Origin: Crossaster papposus
Taxonomy: Eukaryota > Echinodermata > Asteroidea > Velatida > Solasteridae
DNA: 64,000 bases
Assembly: GCA_037893245.1 (NCBI GenBank)
Contig: JBAIAA010000413.1
Span: forward strand, 1,302,001 to 1,366,000
Direction of reading: 5' to 3'
Numbering within the stretch: the stretch's first letter is position 1; the number at the start of each line of letters is the position of its first letter. The notes beneath the pieces are model-generated. The model was given only the letters and a program-made list of their open reading frames with translations. It ran no database searches and had not been told where the DNA came from. This document shows, piece by piece, positions 36,453 through 49,569 of this stretch. The position numbers and the translations under genes are program-made.

Positions 36453-37910
36453 GTTTTCAAAAGAAATTGTGGGGGCACTTTTAATGCAAATGAGCTAGCG
36501 TAGAAATGTTCCTTACAATTAGGGTGGTGCACCCTATAGGGTGCACCTGCCTAATTCAAGTCCCATTGAAAACAGTGTAAAATCAACAATGTTCACGACC
36601 AAGTTTCTTGCACACCGACATCACTGGGGTTTCTCAAACAACAATCAGATTATTGTCTTGGTCTTTATCTTTCCATTTCTTTTCAATTTTTAGTAGGTTA
36701 GCCAATTACATTTTTTAATATTCACACCGAAAGAAACACACCTCCCGAAAAGTGATACTTCCCGAGCCTGCAAGCAGCCATTTTACAAATGGCATCCCTT
36801 CACGTTCTAGGGCAATTAGGACCCATTTTTCAACCGTAATTTTGTCAAGTCTGCCCTTGGATTGAAGCTCAAAAACCAGGGAGTTGATCCTATGCTATAT
36901 TTACACAATCCCACCATTTCTTTCACCAAACGGCATCCGTTTTCAAAAGAAATTGTGGGGGCACTTTTAATGCAAATGAGCTAGCGTAGAAATGTTCCTT
37001 ACAATTAGGGTGTTGCACCCTATAGGGTGCACCTGCCTAATTCAAGTCCCATTGAAAACAGTGTAAAATCAACAATGTTCACGACCAAGTTTCTTGCACA
37101 CCGACATCACTGGGGTTTCTCAAACAACAATCAGATTATTGTCTTGGTCTTTATCTTTCCATTTCTTTTCAATTTTTAGTAGGTTAGCCAATTACATTTT
37201 TTAATATTCACACCGAAAGAAACACACCTCCCGAAAAGTGATACTTCCCGAGCCTGCAAGCAGCCATTTTACAAATGGCATCCCTCCACGTTCTAGGGCA
37301 ATTAGGACCCATTTTTCAACCGTAATTTTGTCAAGTCTGCCCTCGGATTGAAGCTCAAAAACCAGGGAGTTGATCCAATGCTATATTTACACAATCCCAC
37401 CATTTCTTTCACCAAACGGCATCCGTTTTCAAAAGAAATTGTGGGGGCACTTTTAATGCAAATGAGCTAGCGTAGAAATGTTCCTTACAATTAGGGTGGT
37501 GCACCCTATAGGGTGCACCTGCCTAATTCAAGTCCCATTGAAAACAGTGTAAAATCAACAATGTTCACGACCAAGTTTCTTGCACACCGACATCACTGGG
37601 GTTTCTCAAACAACAATCAGATTATTGTCTTGGTCTTTATCTTTCCATTTCTTTTCAATTTTTAGTAGGTTAGCCAATTACATTTTTTAATATTCACACC
37701 GAAAGAAACACACCTCCCGAAAAGTGATACTTCCCGAGCCTGCAAGCAGCCATTTTACAAATGGCATCCCTCCACGTTCTAGGGCAATTAGGACCCATTT
37801 TTCAACCGTAATTTTGTCAAGTCTGCCCTCGGATTGAAGCTCAAAAACCAGGGAGTTGATCCAATGCTATATTTACACAATCCCACCATTTCTTTCACCA
37901 AACGGCATCC
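36453..37910 (+). repeat. Trimer M76-M78, copy 2 of the tandem duplication
   Basis: M76 repeats 'cccttcacg' and 406T/T439, followed by two alpha units. M77 has gained one private change in the left palindrome arm (ggtgttgcacc), which shows some time has passed since the duplication. Confidence 0.82.
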
Positions 37911-40900
37911 GTTTTCAAAAGAAATTGTGGGGGCACTTTTAATGCAAATGAGCTAGCGTAGAAATGTTCCTTACAATTAGGGTGGTGCACCCTATAGGGT
38001 GCACCTGCCTAATTCAAGTCCCATTGAAAACAGTGTAAAATCAACAATGTTCACGACCAAGTTTCTTGCACACCGACATCACTGGGGTTTCTCAAACAAC
38101 AATCAGATTATTGTCTTGGTCTTTATCTTTCCATTTCTTTTCAATTTTTAGTAGGTTAGCCAATTACATTTTTTAATATTCACACCGAAAGAAACACACC
38201 TCCCGAAAAGTGATACTTCCCGAGCCTGCAAGCAGCCATTTTACAAATGGCATCCCTCCACGTTCTAGGGCAATTAGGACCCATTTTTCAACCGTAATTT
38301 TGTCAAGTCTGCCCTCGGATTGAAGCTCAAAAACCAGGGAGTTGATCCAATGCTATATTTACACAATCCCACCATTTCTTTCACCAAACGGCATCCGTTT
38401 TCAAAAGAAATTGTGGGGGCACTTTTAATGCAAATGAGCTAGCGTAGAAATGTTCCTTACAATTAGGGTGGTGCACCCTATAGGGTGCACCTGCCTAATT
38501 CAAGTCCAATTGAAAAGAGTGTAAAATCAACAATGTTCACGACCAAGTTTCTTGCACACCGACATCACTGGGGTTTCTCAAACAACAATCAGATTATTGT
38601 CTTGGTCTTTATCTTTCCATTTCTTTTCAATTTTTAGTAGGTTAGCCAATTACATTTTTTAATATTCACACCGAAAGAAACACACCTCCCGAAAAGTGAT
38701 ACTTCCCGAGCCTGCAAGCAGCCATTTTACAAATGGCATCCCTCCACGTTCTAGGGCAATTAGGACCCATTTTTCAACCGTAATTTTGTCAAGTCTGCCC
38801 TCGGATTGAAGCTCAAAAACCAGGGAGTTGATCCAATGCTATATTTACACAATCCCACCATTTCTTTCACCAAACGGCATCCGTTTTCAAAAGAAATTGT
38901 GGGGGCACTTTTAATGCAAATGAGCTAGCGTAGAAATGTTCCTTACAATTAGGGTGGTGCACCCTATAGGGTGCACCTGCCTAATTCAAGTCCCATTGAA
39001 AAGAGTGTAAAATCAACAATGTTCACGACCAAGTTTCTTGCACACCGACATCACTGGGGTTTCTCAAACAACAATCAGATTATTGTCTTGGTCTTTATCT
39101 TTCCATTTCTTTTCAATTTTTAGTAGGTTAGCCAATTACATTTTTTAATATTCACACCGAAAGAAACACACCTCCCGAAAAGTGATACTTCCCGAGCCTG
39201 CAAGCAGCCATTTTACAAATGGCATCCCTCCACGTTCTAGGGCAATTAGGACCCATTTTTCAACCGTAATTTTGTCAAGTCTGCCCTCGGATTGAAGCTC
39301 AAAAACCAGGGAGTTGATCCTATGCTATATTTACACAATCCCACCATTTCTTTCACCAAACGGCATCCGTTTTCAAAAGAAATTGTGGGGGCACTTTTAA
39401 TGCAAATGAGCTAGCGTAGAAATGTTCCTTACAATTAGGGTGGTGCACCCTATAGGGTGCACCTGCCTAATTCAAGTCCCATTGAAAACAGTGTAAAATC
39501 AACAATGTTCACGACCAAGTTTCTTGCACACCGACATCACTGGGGTTTCTCAAACAACAATCAGATTATTGTCTTGGTCTTTATCTTTCCATTTCTTTTC
39601 AATTTTTAGTAGGTTAGCCAATTACATTTTTTAATATTCACACCGAAAGAAACACACCTCCCGAAAAGTGATACTTCCCGAGCCTGCAAGCAGCCATTTT
39701 ACAAATGGCATCCCTCCACGTTCTAGGGCAATTAGGACCCATTTTTCAACCGTAATTTTGTCAAGTCTGCCCTCGGATTGAAGCTCAAAAACCAGGGAGT
39801 TGATCCAATGCTATATTTACACAATCCCACCATTTCTTTCACCAAACGGCATCCGTTTTCAAAAGAAATTGTGGGGGCACTTTTAATGCAAATGAGCTAG
39901 CGTAGAAATGTTCCTTACAATTAGGGTGGTGCACCCTATAGGGTGCACCTGCCTAATTCAAGTCCAATTGAAAAGAGTGTAAAATCAACAATGTTCACGA
40001 CCAAGTTTCTTGCACACCGACATCACTGGGGTTTCTCAAACAACAATCAGATTATTGTCTTGGTCTTTATCTTTCCATTTCTTTTCAATTTTTAGTAGGT
40101 TAGCCAATTACATTTTTTAATATTCACACCGAAAGAAACACACCTCCCGAAAAGTGATACTTCCCGAGCCTGCAAGCAGCCATTTTACAAATGGCATCCC
40201 TCCACGTTCTAGGGCAATTAGGACCCATTTTTCAACCGTAATTTTGTCAAGTCTGCCCTCGGATTGAAGCTCAAAAACCAGGGAGTTGATCCAATGCTAT
40301 ATTTACACAATCCCACCATTTCTTTCACCAAACGGCATCCGTTTTCAAAAGAAATGGTGGGGGCACTTTTAATGCAAATGAGCTAGCGTAGAAATGTTCC
40401 TTACAATTAGGGTGGTGCACCCTATAGGGTGCACCTGCCTAATTCAAGTCCCATTGAAAAGAGTGTAAAATCAACAATGTTCACGACCAAGTTTCTTGCA
40501 CACCGACATCACTGGGGTTTCTCAAACAACAATCAGATTATTGTCTTGGTCTTTATCTTTCCATTTCTTTTCAATTTTTAGTAGGTTAGCCAATTACATT
40601 TTTTAATATTCACACCGAAAGAAACACACCTCCCGAAAAGTGATACTTCCCGAGCCTGCAAGCAGCCATTTTACAAATGGCATCCCTCCACGTTCTAGGG
40701 CAATTAGGACCCATTTTTCAACCGTAATTTTGTCAAGTCTGCCCTTGGATTGAAGCTCAAAAACCAGGGAGTTGATCCTATGCTATATTTACACAATCCC
40801 ACCATTTCTTTCACCAAACGGCATCCGTTTTCAAAAGAAATTGTGGGGGCACTTTTAATGCAAATGAGCTAGCGTAGAAATGTTCCTTACAATTAGGGTG

Positions 40901-42284
40901 GTGCACCCTATAGGGTGCACCTGCCTAATTCAAGTCCCATTGAAAACAGTGTAAAATCAACAATGTTCACGACCAAGTTTCTTGCACACCGACATCACTG
41001 GGGTTTCTCAAACAACAATCAGATTATTGTCTTGGTCTTTATCTTTCCATTTCTTTTCAATTTTTAGTAGGTTAGCCAATTACATTTTTTAATATTCACA
41101 CCGAAAGAAACACACCTCCCGAAAAGTGATACTTCCCGAGCCTGCAAGCAGCCATTTTACAAATGGCATCCCTCCACGTTCTAGGGCAATTAGGACCCAT
41201 TTTTCAACCGTAATTTTGTCAAGTCTGCCCTCGGATTGAAGCTCAAAAACCAGGGAGTTGATCCAATGCTATATTTACACAATCCCACCATTTCTTTCAC
41301 CAAACGGCATCCGTTTTCAAAAGAAATTGTGGGGGCACTTTTAATGCAAATGAGCTAGCGTAGAAATGTTCCTTACAATTAGGGTGGTGCACCCTATAGG
41401 GTGCACCTGCCTAATTCATGTCCCATTGAAAAGAGTGTAAAATCAACAATGTTCACGACCAAGTTTCTTGCACACCGACATCACTGGGGTTTCTCAAACA
41501 ACAATCAGATTATTGTCTTGGTCTTTATCTTTCCATTTCTTTTCAATTTTTAGTAGGTTAGCCAATTACATTTTTTAATATTCACACCGAAAGAAACACA
41601 CCTCCCGAAAAGTGATACTTCCCGAGCCTGCAAGCAGCCATTTTACAAATGGCATCCCTCCACGTTCTAGGGCAATTAGGACCCATTTTTCAACCGTAAT
41701 TTTGTCAAGTCTGCCCTCAGATTGAAGCTCAAAAACCAGGGAGTTGATCCTATGCTATATTTACACAATCCCACCATTTCTTTCACCAAACGGCATCCGT
41801 TTTCAAAAGAAATTGTGGGGGCACTTTTAATGCAAATGAGCTAGCGTAGAAATGTTCCTTACAATTAGGGTGGTGCACCCTATAGGGTGCACCTGCCTAA
41901 TTCAAGTCCCATTGAAAACAGTGTAAAATCAACAATGTTCACGACCAAGTTTCTTGCACACCGACATCACTGGGGTTTCTCAAACAACAATCAGATTATT
42001 GTCTTGGTCTTTATCTTTCCATTTCTTTTCAATTTTTAGTAGGTTAGCCAATTACATTTTTTAATATTCACACCGAAAGAAACACACCTCCCGAAAAGTG
42101 ATACTTCCCGAGCCTGCAAGCAGCCATTTTACAAATGGCATCCCTCCACGTTCTAGGGCAATTAGGACCCATTTTTCAACCGTAATTTTGTCAAATCTGC
42201 CCTCAGATTGAAGCTCAAAAACCAGGGAGTTGATCCTATGCTATATTTACACAATCCCACCATTTCTTTCACCAAACGGCATCC

Positions 42285-42770
42285 GTTTTCAAAAGAAATT
42301 GTGGGGGCAAATTTCATGCAAATGAGCTCGCGTAGAAATTCTCCTTACAATTAGGGTGGTGCACCCTATAGGGTGCACCTGCCTAATTCAAGTCCCATTG
42401 AAAACGGTGTAAAATCAACAATGTTCACGACCAAGTTTCTTGCACACCGACATCACTGGGGTTTCTCAAACAACAATCAGATTATTGTCTTGGTCTTTAT
42501 CTTTCCATTTCTTTTCAATTTTTAGTAGGTTAGCCAATTACATTTTTTAATATTCACACCGAAAGAAACACACCTCCCGAAAAGTGATACTTCCCGAGCC
42601 TGCAAGCAGCCATTTTACAAATGGCATCCCTCCACGTTCTAGGGCAATTAGGACCCATTTTTCAACCGTAATTTTGTCAAGTCTGCCCTCGGATTGAAGC
42701 TCAAAAACCAGGGAGTTGATCCAATGCTATATTTACACAATCCCACCATTTCTTTCACCAAACGGCATCC
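42285..42770 (+). repeat. M88, first B-type monomer
   Basis: Compared with the consensus this unit has six substitutions within 32 bases (monomer 26 C>A, 27 T>A, 31 A>C, 45 A>C, 56 G>T, 57 T>C) and A122G. From base 123 on it is an ordinary alpha unit (cgg, A439). Change 45 replaces the NheI-type GCTAGC with a SacI-type GAGCTC. The clustering suggests the 5' block came from a diverged relative by gene conversion, not from stepwise mutation. It is preceded by M86-M87, which resemble M92-M93, the units before the next B monomer at 45201. Confidence 0.85.
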
Positions 42771-45200
42771 GTTTTCAAAAGAAATGGTGGGGGCACTTTT
42801 AATGCAAATGAGCTAGCGTAGAAATGTTCCTTACAATTAGGGTGGTGCACCCTATAGGGTGCACCTGCCTAATTCAAGTCCCATTGAAAAGAGTGTAACA
42901 TCAACAATGTTCACGACCAAGTTTCTTGCACACCGACATCACTGGGGTTTCTCAAACAACAATCAGATTATTGTCTTGGTCTTTATCTTTCCATTTCTTT
43001 TCAATTTTTAGTAGGTTAGCCAATTACATTTTTTAATATTCACACCGAAAGAAACACACCTCCCGAAAAGTGATACTTCCCGAGCCTGCAAGCAGCCATT
43101 TTACAAATGGCATCCCTCCACGTTCTAGGGCAATTAGGACCCATTTTTCAACCGTAATTTTGTCAAGTCTGCCCTTGGATTGAAGCTCAAAAACCAGGGA
43201 GTTGATCCTATGCTATATTTACACAATCCCACCATTTCTTTCACCAAACGGCATCCGTTTTCAAAAGAAATTGTGGGGGCACTTTTAATGCAAATGAGCT
43301 AGCGTAGAAATGTTCCTTACAATTAGGGTGGTGCACCCTATAGGGTGCACCTGCCTAATTCAAGTCCCATTGAAAACAGTGTAAAATCAACGATGTTCAC
43401 GACCAAGTTTCTTGCACACCGACATCACTGGGGTTTCTCAAACAACAATCAGATTATTGTCTTGGTCTTTATCTTTCCATTTCTTTTCAATTTTTAGTAG
43501 GTTAGCCAATTACATTTTTTAATATTCACACCGAAAGAAACACACCTCCCGAAAAGTGATACTTCCCGAGCCTGCAAGCAGCCATTTTACAAATGGCATC
43601 CCTCCACGTTCTAGGGCAATTAGGACCCATTTTTCAACCGTAATTTTGTCAAGTCTGCCCTTGGATTGAAGCTCAAAAACCAGGGAGTTGATCCTATGCT
43701 ATATTTACACAATCCCACCATTTCTTTCACCAAACGGCATCCGTTTTCAAAAGAAATTGTGGGGGCACTTTTAATGCAAATGAGCTAGCGTAGAAATGTT
43801 CCTTACAATTAGGGTGGTGCACCCTATAGGGTGCACCTGCCTAATTCAAGTCCCATTGAAAACAGTGTAAAATCAACAATGTTCACGACCAAGTTTCTTG
43901 CACACCGACATCACTGGGGTTTCTCAAACAACAATCAGATTATTGTCTTGGTCTTTATCTTTCCATTTCTTTTCAATTTTTAGTAGGTTAGCCAATTACA
44001 TTTTTTAATATTCACACCGAAAGAAACACACCTCCCGAAAAGTGATACTTCCCGAGCCTGCAAGCAGCCATTTTACAAATGGCATCCCTCCACGTTCTAG
44101 GGCAATTAGGACCCATTTTTCAACCGTAATTTTGTCAAGTCTGCCCTCGGATTGAAGCTCAAAAACCAGGGAGTTGATCCAATGCTATATTTACACAATC
44201 CCACCATTTCTTTCACCAAACGGCATCCGTTTTCAAAAGAAATTGTGGGGGCACTTTTAATGCAAATGAGCTAGCATAGAAATGTTCCTTACAATTAGGG
44301 TGGTGCACCCTATAGGGTGCACCTGCCTAATTCATGTCCCATTGAAAAGAGTGTAAAATCAACAATGTTCACGACCAAGTTTCTTGCACACCGACATCAC
44401 TGGGGTTTCTCAAACAACAATCAGATTATTGTCTTGGTCTTTATCTTTCCATTTCTTTTCAATTTTTAGTAGGTTAGCCAATTACATTTTTTAATATTCA
44501 CACCGAAAGAAACACACCTCCCGAAAAGTGATACTTCCCGAGCCTGCAAGCAGCCATTTTACAAATGGCATCCCTCCACGTTCTAGGGCAATTAGGACCC
44601 ATTTTTCAACCGTAATTTTGTCAAGTCTGCCCTCATATTGAAGCTCAAAAACCAGGGAGTTGATCCTATGCTATATTTACACAATCCCACCATTTCTTTC
44701 ACCAAACGGCATCCGTTTTCAAAAGAAATTGTGGGGGCACTTTTAATGCAAATGAGCTAGCGTAGAAATGTTCCTTACAATTAGGGTGGTGCACCCTATA
44801 GGGTGCACCTGCCTAATTCAAGTCCCATTGAAAACAGTGTAAAATCAACAATGTTCACGACCAAGTTTCTTGCACACCGACATCACTGGAGTTTCTCAAA
44901 CAACAATCAGATTATTGTCTTGGTCTTTATCTTTCCATTTCTTTTCAATTTTTAGTAGGTTAGCCAATTACATTTTTTAATATTCACACCGAAAGAAACA
45001 CACCTCCCGAAAAGTGATACTTCCCGAGCCTGCAAGCAGCCATTTTACAAATGGCATCCCTCCACGTTCTAGGGCAATTAGGACCCATTTTTCAACCGTA
45101 ATTTTGTCAAGTCTGCCCTCAGATTGAAGCTCAAAAACCAGGGAGTTGATCCTATGCTATATTTACACAATCCCACCATTTCTTTCACCAAACGGCATCC

Positions 45201-48200
45201 GTTTTCAAAAGAAATTGTGGGGGCAAATTTCATGCAAATGAGCTCGCGTAGAAATTCTCCTTACAATTAGGGTGGTGCACCCTATAGGGTGCACCTGCCT
45301 AATTCAAGTCCCATTGAAAACGGTGTAAAATCAACAATGTTCACGACCAAGTTTCTTGCACACCGACATCACTGGGGTTTCTCAAACAACAATCAGATTA
45401 TTGTCTTGGTCTTTATCTTTCCATTTCTTTTCAATTTTTAGTAGGTTAGCCAATTACATTTTTTAATATTCACACCGAAAGAAACACACCTCCCGAAAAG
45501 TGATACTTCCCGAGCCTGCAAGCAGCCATTTTACAAATGGCATCCCTCCACGTTCTAGGGCAATTAGGACCCATTTTTCAACCGTAATTTTGTCAAGTCT
45601 GCCCTCGGATTGAAGCTCAAAAACCAGGGAGTTGATCCAATGCTATATTTACACAATCCCACCATTTCTTTCACCAAACGGCATCCGTTTTCAAAAGAAA
45701 TTGTGGGGGCACTTTTAATGCAAATGAGCTAGCGTAGAAATGTTCCTTACAATTAGGGTGGTGCACCCTATAGGGTGCACCTGCCTAATTCATGTCCCAT
45801 TGAAAAGAGTGTAAAATCAACAATGTTCACGACCAAGTTTCTTGCACACCGACATCACTGGGGTTTCTCAAACAACAATCAGATTATTGTCTTGGTCTTT
45901 ATCTTTCCATTTCTTTTCAATTTTTAGTAGGTTAGCCAATTACATTTTTTAATATTCACACCGAAAGAAACACACCTCCCGAAAAGTGATACTTCCCGAG
46001 CCTGCAAGCAGCCATTTTACAAATGGCATCCCTCCACGTTCTAGGGCAATTAGGACCCATTTTTCAACCGTAATTTTGTCAAGTCTGCCCTCAGATTGAA
46101 GCTCAAAAACCAGGGAGTTGATCCTATGCTATATTTACACAATCCCACCATTTCTTTCACCAAACGGCATCCGTTTTCAAAAGAAATTGTGGGGGCACTT
46201 TTAATGCAAATGAGCTAGCGTAGAAATGTTCCTTACAATTAGGGTGGTGCACCCTATAGGGTGCACCTGCCTAATTCAAGTCCCATTGAAAACAGTGTAA
46301 AATCAACAATGTTCACGACCAAGTTTCTTGCACACCGACATCACTGGAGTTTCTCAAACAACAATCAGATTATTGTCTTGGTCTTTATCTTTCCATTTCT
46401 TTTCAATTTTTAGTAGGTTAGCCAATTACATTTTTTAATATTCACACCGAAAGAAACACACCTCCCGAAAAGTGATACTTCCCGAGCCTGCAAGCAGCCA
46501 TTTTACAAATGGCATCCCTCCACGTTCTAGGGCAATTAGGACCCATTTTTCAACCGTAATTTTGTCAAGTCTGCCCTCAGATTGAAGCTCAAAAACCAGG
46601 GAGTTGATCCTATGCTATATTTACACAATCCCACCATTTCTTTCACCAAACGGCATCCGTTTTCAAAAGAAATTGTGGGGGCAAATTTCATGCAAATGAG
46701 CTCGCGTAGAAATTCTCCTTACAATTAGGGTGGTGCACCCTATAGGGTGCACCTGCCTAATTCAAGTCCCATTGAAAACGGTGTAAAATCAACAATGTTC
46801 ACGACCAAGTTTCTTGCACACCGACATCACTGGGGTTTCTCAAACAACAATCAGATTATTGTCTTGGTCTTTATCTTTCCATTTCTTTTCAATTTTTAGT
46901 AGGTTAGCCAATTACATTTTTTAATATTCACACCGAAAGAAACACACCTCCCGAAAAGTGATACTTCCCGAGCCTGCAAGCAGCCATTTTACAAATGGCA
47001 TCCCTCCACGTTCTAGGGCAATTAGGACCCATTTTTCAACCGTAATTTTGTCAAGTCTGCCCTCGGATTGAAGCTAAAAAACCAGGGAGTTGATCCTATG
47101 CTATATTTACACAATCCCACCATTTCTTTCACCAAACGGCATCCGTTTTCAAAAGAAATTGTGGGGGCACTTTTAATGCAAATGAGCTAGTGTAGAAATG
47201 TTCCTTACAATTAGGGTGGTGCACCCTATAGGGTGCACCTGCCTAATTCAAGTCCCATTGAAAACAGTGTAAAATCAACAATGTTCACGACCAAGTTTCT
47301 TGCACACCGACATCACTGGGGTTTCTCAAACAACAATCAGATTATTGTCTTGGTCTTTATCTTTCCATTTCTTTTCAATTTTTAGTAGGTTAGCCAATTA
47401 CATTTTTTAATATTCACACCGAAAGAAACACACCTCCCGAAAAGTGATACTTCCCGAGCCTGCAAGCAGCCATTTTACAAATGGCATCCCTCCACGTTCT
47501 AGGGCAATTAGGACCCATTTTTCAACCGTAATTTTGTCAAGTCTGCCCTCAGATTGAAGCTCAAAAACCAGGGAGTTGATCCTATGCTATATTTACACAA
47601 TCCCACCATTTCTTTCACCAAACGGCATCCGTTTTCAAAAGAAATTGTGGGGGCACTTTTAATGTAAATGAGCTAGCGTAGAAATGTTCCTTACAATTAG
47701 GGTGGTGCACCCTATGCACCTGCCTAATTCAAGTCCCATTGAAAACAGTGTAAAATCAACAATGTTCACGACCAAGTTTCTTGCACACCGACATCACTGG
47801 GGTTTCTCAAACAACAATCAGATTATTGTCTTGGTCTTTATCTTTCCATTTCTTTTCAATTTTTAGTAGGTTAGCCAATTACATTTTTTAATATTCACAC
47901 CGAAAGAAACACACCTCCCGAAAAGTGATACTTCCCGAGCCTGCAAGCAGCCATTTTACAAATGGCATCCCTCCACGTTCTAGGGCAATTAGGACCCATT
48001 TTTCAACCGTAATTTTGTCAAGTCTGCCCTCGGATTGAAGCTCAAAAACCAGGGAGTTGATCCAATGCTATATTTACACAATCCCACCATTTCTTTCACC
48101 AAACGGCATCCGTTTTCAAAAGAAATTGTGGGGGCACTTTTAATGCAAATGAGCTAGCGTAGAAATGTTCCTTACAATTAGGGTGGTGCACCCTATAGGG

Positions 48201-49569
48201 TGCACCTGCCTAATTCAAGTCCCATTGAAAACAGTGTAAAATCAACAATGTTCACGACCAAGTTTCTTGCACACCGACATCACTGGGGTTTCTCAAACAA
48301 CAATCAGATTATTGTCTTGGTCTTTATCTTTCCATTTCTTTTCAATTTTTAGTAGGTTAGCCAATTACATTTTTTAATATTCACACCGAAAGAAACACAC
48401 CTCCCGAAAAGTGATACTTCCCGAGCCTGCAAGCAGCCATTTTACAAATGGCATCCCTCCACGTTCTAGGGCAATTAGGACCCATTTTTCAACCGTAATT
48501 TTGTCAAGTCTGCCCTCAGATTGAAGCTCAAAAACCAGGGAGTTGATCCTATGCTATATTTACACAATCCCACCATTTCTTTCACCAAACGGCATCCGTT
48601 TTCAAAAGAAATTGTGGGGGCAAATTTCATGCAAATGAGCTCGCGTAGAAATTCTCCTTACAATTAGGGTGGTGCACCCTATAGGGTGCACCTGCCTAAT
48701 TCAAGTCCCATTGAAAACGGTGTAAAATCAACAATGTTCACGACCAAGTTTCTTGCACACCGACATCACTGGGGTTTCTCAAACAACAATCAGATTATTG
48801 TCTTGGTCTTTATCTTTCCATTTCTTTTCAATTTTTAGTAGGTTAGCCAATTACATTTTTTAATATTCACACCGAAAGAAACACACCTCCCGAAAAGTGA
48901 TACTTCCCGAGCCTGCAAGCAGCCATTTTACAAATGGCATCCCTCCACGTTCTAGGGCAATTAGGACCCATTTTTCAACCGTAATTTTGTCAAGTCTGCC
49001 CTCGGATTAAAGCTAAAAAACCAGGGAGTTGATCCTATGCTATATTTACACAATCCCACCATTTCTTTCACCAAACGGCATCCGTTTTCAAAAGAAATTG
49101 TGGGGGCACTTTTAATGCAAATGAGCTAGCGTAGAAATGTTCCTTACAATTAGGGTGGTGCACCCTATAGGGTGCACCTGCCTAATTCAAGTCCCATTGA
49201 AAACAGTGTAAAATCAACAATGTTCACGACCAAGTTTCTTGCACACCGACATCACTGGGGTTTCTCAAACAACAATCAGATTATTGTCTTGGTCTTTATC
49301 TTTCCATTTCTTTTCAATTTTTAGTAGGTTAGCCAATTACATTTTTTAATATTCACACCGAAAGAAACACACCTCCCGAAAAGTGATACTTCCCGAGCCT
49401 GCAAGCAGCCATTTTACAAATGGCATCCCTCCACGTTCTAGGGCAATTAGGACCCATTTTTCAACCGTAATTTTGTCAAGTCTGCCCTCAGATTGAAGCT
49501 CAAAAACCAGGGAGTTGATCCTATGCTATATTTACACAATCCCACCATTTCTTTCACCAAACGGCATCC
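45201..49569 (+). repeat. Higher-order repeat copy 1: M94-M102, nine monomers
   Basis: The order is B/A439; A107T; G176A; B/C418A; 'ctagtgtag' unit; 481-bp deletion unit; 407A/T439; B with G412A+C418A ('gattaaagctaaa'); 407A/T439. It is the longest form of the zone-4 higher-order repeat, 4369 bp. The next B/A439 unit begins a new copy at 49570. Confidence 0.8.
47631..48111 (+). repeat. M99, 481-bp monomer with 5-bp deletion in the palindrome
   Basis: Bases 'agggt' of the palindrome centre are missing between 47715 and 47716, so 'ccctatagggtgcacc' becomes 'ccctatgcacc'. The unit also has 'aatgtaaatg' (C35T). The deletion shifts the plus frame so that 60 codons from the ATG at 47684 stay open. 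In ordinary monomers the same ATG runs only about 24 codons, so this is a by-product, not a gene. Confidence 0.92.

Larger units (their letters stand above)
30621..42284 (+). repeat. Zone 3: M64-M87, alpha/beta dimers and 406T monomers
   Basis: Near-strict alternation of alpha with T439 monomers (M64-M73) is followed by runs of alpha (M74-75, M77-79). The A107T variant (catgtccc) first appears here (M67, M69, M86) and continues into the next zone. The 112A class falls to two copies (M80, M83) and then disappears from the window. Two G16 monomers occur (31107, 40341). The zone contains a tandem dimer duplication (31593-33536) and a tandem trimer duplication (34995-37910). Confidence 0.75.

Noticed and set aside
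47684-47866. Plus-strand open frame of 60 codons, repeated at 62259-62441
   Set aside because: It is opened by the 5-bp deletion in M99 and M129 only. The same ATG in other units stops after about 24 codons. The hydrophobic C-terminus reflects the pyrimidine-rich tract, not a membrane protein.
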